From the NCBI RefSeq assembly GCF_000001735.4, contig NC_003071.7, positions 15,475,443 to 15,539,442 of the forward strand: a stretch of 64,000 bases of DNA, written 5' to 3'. This DNA comes from Arabidopsis thaliana (taxonomy: Eukaryota > Streptophyta > Magnoliopsida > Brassicales > Brassicaceae). Positions 59,663 through 64,000 of this stretch are shown piece after piece (position 1 is the first letter of the stretch; the number at the start of each line of letters is the position of its first letter). The notes below the pieces were generated by a model. The model did no database searches. It was not told the DNA's origin and saw nothing but the letters and a program-made list of their open reading frames with translations. The position numbers and the translations under genes are program-made.

Positions 59663-62059
59663 TGATTTGTTTCTGCTCTTAGTGAGTCCGACCAAAATAT
59701 AAAAAAGTGCAAGAAATGGAAGAGTTTTTTTTCTAGTTAAAAGGCTTAAGAAATGGAAGAGTTCTTGTGAGCTTTATATTGTGTAGTAGAGGTGAAAGAG
59801 GGACAAAGATAGAGAGTTTAGTATATACTATATAGTCGTCAAGTGGAGGGGGCAAAAGCATTATCAAAAACCCAAAAGTATGTTTCTTACAAATTAAAAC
59901 CTATATTGGACTATGAAACAAAACCGCTACATATATTTTTTGAGTTTATTCTTCTTTAGTTAATTTTAGTTTGTGGATTGGTTTTAAAAGCCGTTAGGTT
60001 TAGAGGGAAAATACGTTTGAAGTTTTTTATATTATTCTTAATTTGTAATTAGACAATGTTCAAAATATATATGTACGTTGTAGATAAATCTTATTGTGTG
60101 TTGCTTTTGAATTTTCGAATACAACTTAAAATTTAATTAAATCTATTTATCTTTTGATAACTAAAATCCCGAATTGTAATTTAGACTAATCTCTAGAACC
60201 TATGAAATGATGGTATTCTTATTTTAAGGTGTTCATAATGAGTTAATGACCAACCATGATCAAAGTCACAATGGCACTCGAACCCTAATCCTTTAATTAT
60301 AAAGTAATAAATTCTTCGACTATTGGACGACACCATGAAACAAAAAGGCTTTTAAGTAATTTTGTTTTTGGTTTAGGTTTCCAACAAAAGTCAATTTGAC
60401 TCGAAATTTTTGGAGAGTTAAGTATTGTATGCTATCCCTTTTTGTTTTATTCTAGTAAGGATTAAACCAAAGAAGCTTGAACCAAATCAAAATAGAATTA
60501 TCCATTATAATAATTTTTGAAGTTGGAAATGATTATATAAATATTACTCACTTGATATGTTGATAATAATTGATATATATATATATAAAATGTTAACATT
60601 AGTGCAAAAGCAAAACTGCATACTTAGTTTTTACCACACAAAAAAAAAAACTCATCACATATATGACAAACAAAAAAAAGAGAAAACAACTCATCAAATA
60701 GTATATTTACTATGCAAAGCAAACCATATATGTATCACTCTGAGGAAAAAAAAATCAAACAACTGACACTATTGAAAAAAGGAAGACTTACAGTGTTATG
60801 TTATGTCGCAAGGGAAAAAAACAAAACATGGTGATTGGTGATCCACAGTCGATTAAAATTCAACATTTATTTTGGATTTTGGTCGACCTCTAACATTGTA
60901 TAAAATTCAATATTGAGCTATACTTATTAATGGTAAGGCATTGCCGCATTGGCATGCACCTGAACGTGAGTGGTTGTCCGTGTAAGCCGAGCCCCCACTT
61001 CTGAAATGTCTTCTTCTTTGCAATTTATTAGATTCGTACGACCCCTACCTTTTTACACGTTTTCCCTAGATTTTACCTATCAAATTTCAATTTTAACTTT
61101 AAGACTTTTGAAAAACATATTATAGTTTAATTTATATGTATCTCTTGATTTGTTAGTATTAGAACAAACGCGGTGGATACTATGGAAGACAGTAGCTTCT
61201 AGGGTATATAGACATGGACCTTATAAGATTATCTTCTACACGTGTGGTTCCTGATTTTCCAAAGAATTATTCCGATAACGTAATACACATACACTTTGAG
61301 AGGCACAATGACGAGAAATATCATGGTTGGTCGATATATATCAACGCGTTCACACATGAAAATTGGTGGTAATTAAGTTTTGCTTATAACTAGTACTAGA
61401 TGATAAGTAGTCCTTTGGAAAGGTCATATTTGATGGTTACATTGATTTACTAACCATGTGGCATGTATGGTTTGCTATTGCTTTGTGACATTTGAAACTT
61501 AATGCCGCCATACATAAGAATCTCTGATCCAGTTAAAAATATCGTTCCATATGCTAATAATCTCATAGTTTCAATTTTGAGAGTACAAGAAACAATAGCA
61601 AACCAAGCGAGTGTTATTTGGTGGTAGAGCTCAGTACTAGCCAATGCAGGTCGTCTAACCTTTGAAAACAATAGCAAATCATACATGGCTTAGTTTTTAT
61701 TGTGTTCATAGAATGATATTATTGTGAATCAGTTGGCTTGGTCAGACTCTGTGAAGTGTAACTTTTTGTTGTTGAACCTGTACACAAATGCAAATGAATA
61801 GCTAAACTACAAAGACCTTTTTCTAGTTGCCTTCAGAGAAATTTGATTACAAGAACTAAAACAGATATGCACAATTGCACAGAAAGCAGAGATAAACAAA
61901 TTATGAAAATGTGGTAATCCCTCTTTTTCCTTAACTACCACAATAAACAAAGTTTTAACGGCAAAACTCTTATCCAAGAAACACTATTCCTCATAATATC
62001 AACAAAAGTATATTTTGTATACACATCATTATAATAGAAGAAACCAATATCTCCATGAG
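59663..62059. other. intergenic, ROT4 promoter and SIG6 3' flank
   Basis: About 2.4 kb without a supported gene. The open frames at 60557-60766 and 61450-61686 are AT drift without motifs. Long ROT4 upstream sequence and the SIG6 3'UTR (roughly 61.8-62.06 kb) are expected here. Confidence 0.5.
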
Positions 62060-64000
62060 CTAGACAAGCAAATCAGCATAAGCATGAAGTCCATGGCTGT
62101 TCATGTTCTGCTTAAGCCTGTACAATGCCCGGCTCTCTAGCTGCCTTACCCTCTCCTTTGACAATCCGTAAATCTCTCCTATTTCCGATAACGATCTCTG
62201 TTTACCGCCATCAATCCCAAATCTCAGCTTGATGATCCTTCTCTCCTTTGGACTCAGTACATTGAGGAGATTCCGTACATGGTTCCTCATCAGCTGCTTC
62301 CCCACGCTCATTGTTGGTGTCTCAATCCCACTGTCTGGTGTTATTTCCTGTGGTATTAAACGGTTATTACCGGGTTTTGCTCAGTCAACAGAACATCTTC
62401 AAAGACAGTTACCTGAAAGGTGGTGTCTTGATCAGACCAAATGGGCTGTTGCATTGAAAGAGGTGTTCTTGTATTGTACAGCAGTTTATCCAGCTTCTCT
62501 GTTGAAACCCCAACGTGGCCAGCGAGTTCCTCTTTACTTGGTCGGTAATTCCCTTCCTGCACGCAAGTTTTTCTGGCTTCGGATACTTTGCCTAGTAGCA
62601 TGTATACGTTCTCCTGTATCAACATGAGTAGATTTTAGCAATCCTTGCTTTAAAAGTAGATCCTTTAGTAGAGATAATGTCAGGTCTGATCAATTCTTTA
62701 ACAAGTTTGTAGTTACCGGTAAACGGATTGTTCTGGAGTTTTGAAATATAGACTTTCTTATGGATTGTCGAATCCACCAGTAAGCGTAAGTAGCGAATCT
62801 GCATCCGGATTGCGGTTTGAATTTTTCTACACTTTTCATTAGCCCCATGCTTCCTTCCTACGAACCATTAGATAAGCATAAGAAGAAGCATCAAGAGAAA
62901 TGGACATCAAGTTAGATCACTCTATCCCACACCAAAAAATACTGAAGAGCTCGAGATATTTTTACAAGAAACCTTTTGTGCCTACACAAAAACAATGGGT
63001 TCATTTGAAGCTAACCTGCAATAAGTCCTGAAAGTTGAGTCCACGATTCTGATATTGTTTAGCTATATGGACTACCAGACGTAGGTTTGCTGTAATCAAC
63101 TTTTCCCGGCTGCTTCTCCCACGGTGGATATCAGATTTTAAGACAGGGGAACTTATCCCCATAGCTTCAGCCCACTCGCCTATTGTTGGTTCGCAGCCGT
63201 TTTGAGATTCAAGTTTAGTCTTTACCTTCTCCAACTTTAATAAATGCTGATAGATCAAAGATTATGGAAGTTAGCACCAGGGACAAGAAGGAAGTCCAAG
63301 GACACATGAATAAGGAAAGCATGAACCTGTATATGTGATATCAGCTCAGCTTCTTCTTTAGCAGTCAGAAGTTGTTTTGTCTCAGGTCCCCACAAGAAGA
63401 GCTGAAGCGCATCATCATTATCAGCCCCTTGTTTATACTTTTTCTTCGCACTAGTTTTCTGAGGAACATAACCCTCATCGTCCACATCGTTTGATTTTGG
63501 AGCCCGTCTGTTCTTTGCTCGTCTCTCTAGCTGCCGCTTCGATCTTACTATGTTTCCCTTTTCCGGTAAGGACATAGAAGAGCTAAAACCAAACATCCAG
63601 AAATACAAATCTTTTCACATTACAGCCCACAAGTAGCAGATTGATAAGATACACAAACAAGGTTAAAAAAAGCAACCTAGTGGAGAGAGAATCCTTGATG
63701 TTGTCAGATGGATTTGCTTCAGTGTCATCAACTAACAATGCAGCTTGTTTTGAAGCTGATAAAGCCTTCTGAGCTAGTGCAACCACATCACAAAGCTCTG
63801 CATCAGCTAAAGGAGACACAACTGCCGGCAATTTCGTTTCAGATGTTAAAGGAGATATTAATCTGCAAACAAAAGAAAGGCTACATCATTCAGAAAACTC
63901 AAAAGGTTGTATGAAAACTGAAACTGGTGGGTTTAAGAGAGGAAGAGACATTACAAATTCCATAAACCAGTAGAGTGAAGAAGTTGCTGTTCAAATTTCT
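62060..64000 (-). CDS. SIG6: plastid RNA polymerase sigma factor SIG6 (SIGF), partial at right edge
   Basis: Exons in the window, minus strand: from the edge to 63955, then 63862-63677, 63582-63327, 63246-63016, 62857-62717, 62613-62413 and 62347-62060. The 5' exon start with the transit peptide lies beyond 64000. It directs the bacterial-type plastid RNA polymerase (PEP) to promoters. Visible sigma70 regions are region 1.2 ([20 protein letters not shown]), region 2 ([20 protein letters not shown], then [20 protein letters not shown] for -10 recognition), region 3 ([20 protein letters not shown]) and region 4 with the helix-turn-helix ([17 protein letters not shown], then [20 protein letters not shown]). 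A basic linker ([17 protein letters not shown]) precedes region 1.2, as in plant sigma factors. SIG6 (AT2G36990) is known to act early in cotyledon chloroplast development. All visible regions are intact. Confidence 0.95.

Noticed and set aside
1..64000. CRISPR arrays, bacterial operons, phage or virus genes, origins
   Set aside because: No regularly spaced repeats with unique spacers, no bacterial gene signals and no viral protein motifs were seen. Gene structure is plant nuclear throughout.

Overview
This window is plant nuclear euchromatin and almost certainly Arabidopsis thaliana chromosome 2. The reasons are AT-rich intergenic DNA, short GT-AG introns, and a run of genes whose products and spliced lengths match, from memory and without a database check, the locus block AT2G36880 to AT2G36990. 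All exon coordinates were worked out by hand from reading frames and splice signals, and each spliced gene closes in frame.

Layout from left to right. 1-4.2 kb is gene-poor, with a 59-bp tandem repeat and the decayed 3' end of a LINE. S-adenosylmethionine synthetase MAT3 (minus) lies at 4.3-5.5 kb. A plastid-targeted membrane protein (minus) follows at 6.7-8.2 kb, with paired G-boxes upstream. The R2R3-MYB regulator RAX2/MYB38 (plus) is at 10.4-11.8 kb. An unknown, probably plastid protein (minus) is at 13.7-14.9 kb, and the Golgi Qb-SNARE MEMB11 (minus) at 16.2-17.1 kb. A 9.6-kb gene-free stretch leads to the auxin exporter ABCB1/PGP1 (plus, 26.7-31.6 kb).

Next come a broken B3-domain gene (plus, 33.4-34.3 kb) and a Bud20/ZNF593-type zinc-finger gene (minus, 34.6-35.9 kb) whose finger unit has been duplicated inside the gene. 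The metal-binding isoprenylated protein HIPP05 (plus) is at 39.8-41.3 kb. TKI1, a SANT-domain partner of TOUSLED kinase (plus), is at 48.1-51.8 kb. The glycosyltransferase UGT86A1 (plus) is at 53.6-55.3 kb, an E-class PPR protein (plus) at 55.7-57.6 kb, the small peptide gene ROT4 (minus) at 59.5-59.7 kb, and the plastid sigma factor SIG6 (minus, cut by the right edge) at 62.1-64 kb.

The genes are ordinary, independently transcribed plant genes. I see no operon-like logic, no biosynthetic cluster and no undescribed multi-gene system. The points most worth a second look are these: the intragenic duplication that made a two-finger ZNF593-like protein; an out-of-frame upstream ORF at ABCB1 that looks like the N-terminal extension of other plant ABCB1 proteins; the disabled B3 gene; the LINE tail; and three tiny A-rich insertions between 12-16 bp direct repeats that look like aborted retroposition.
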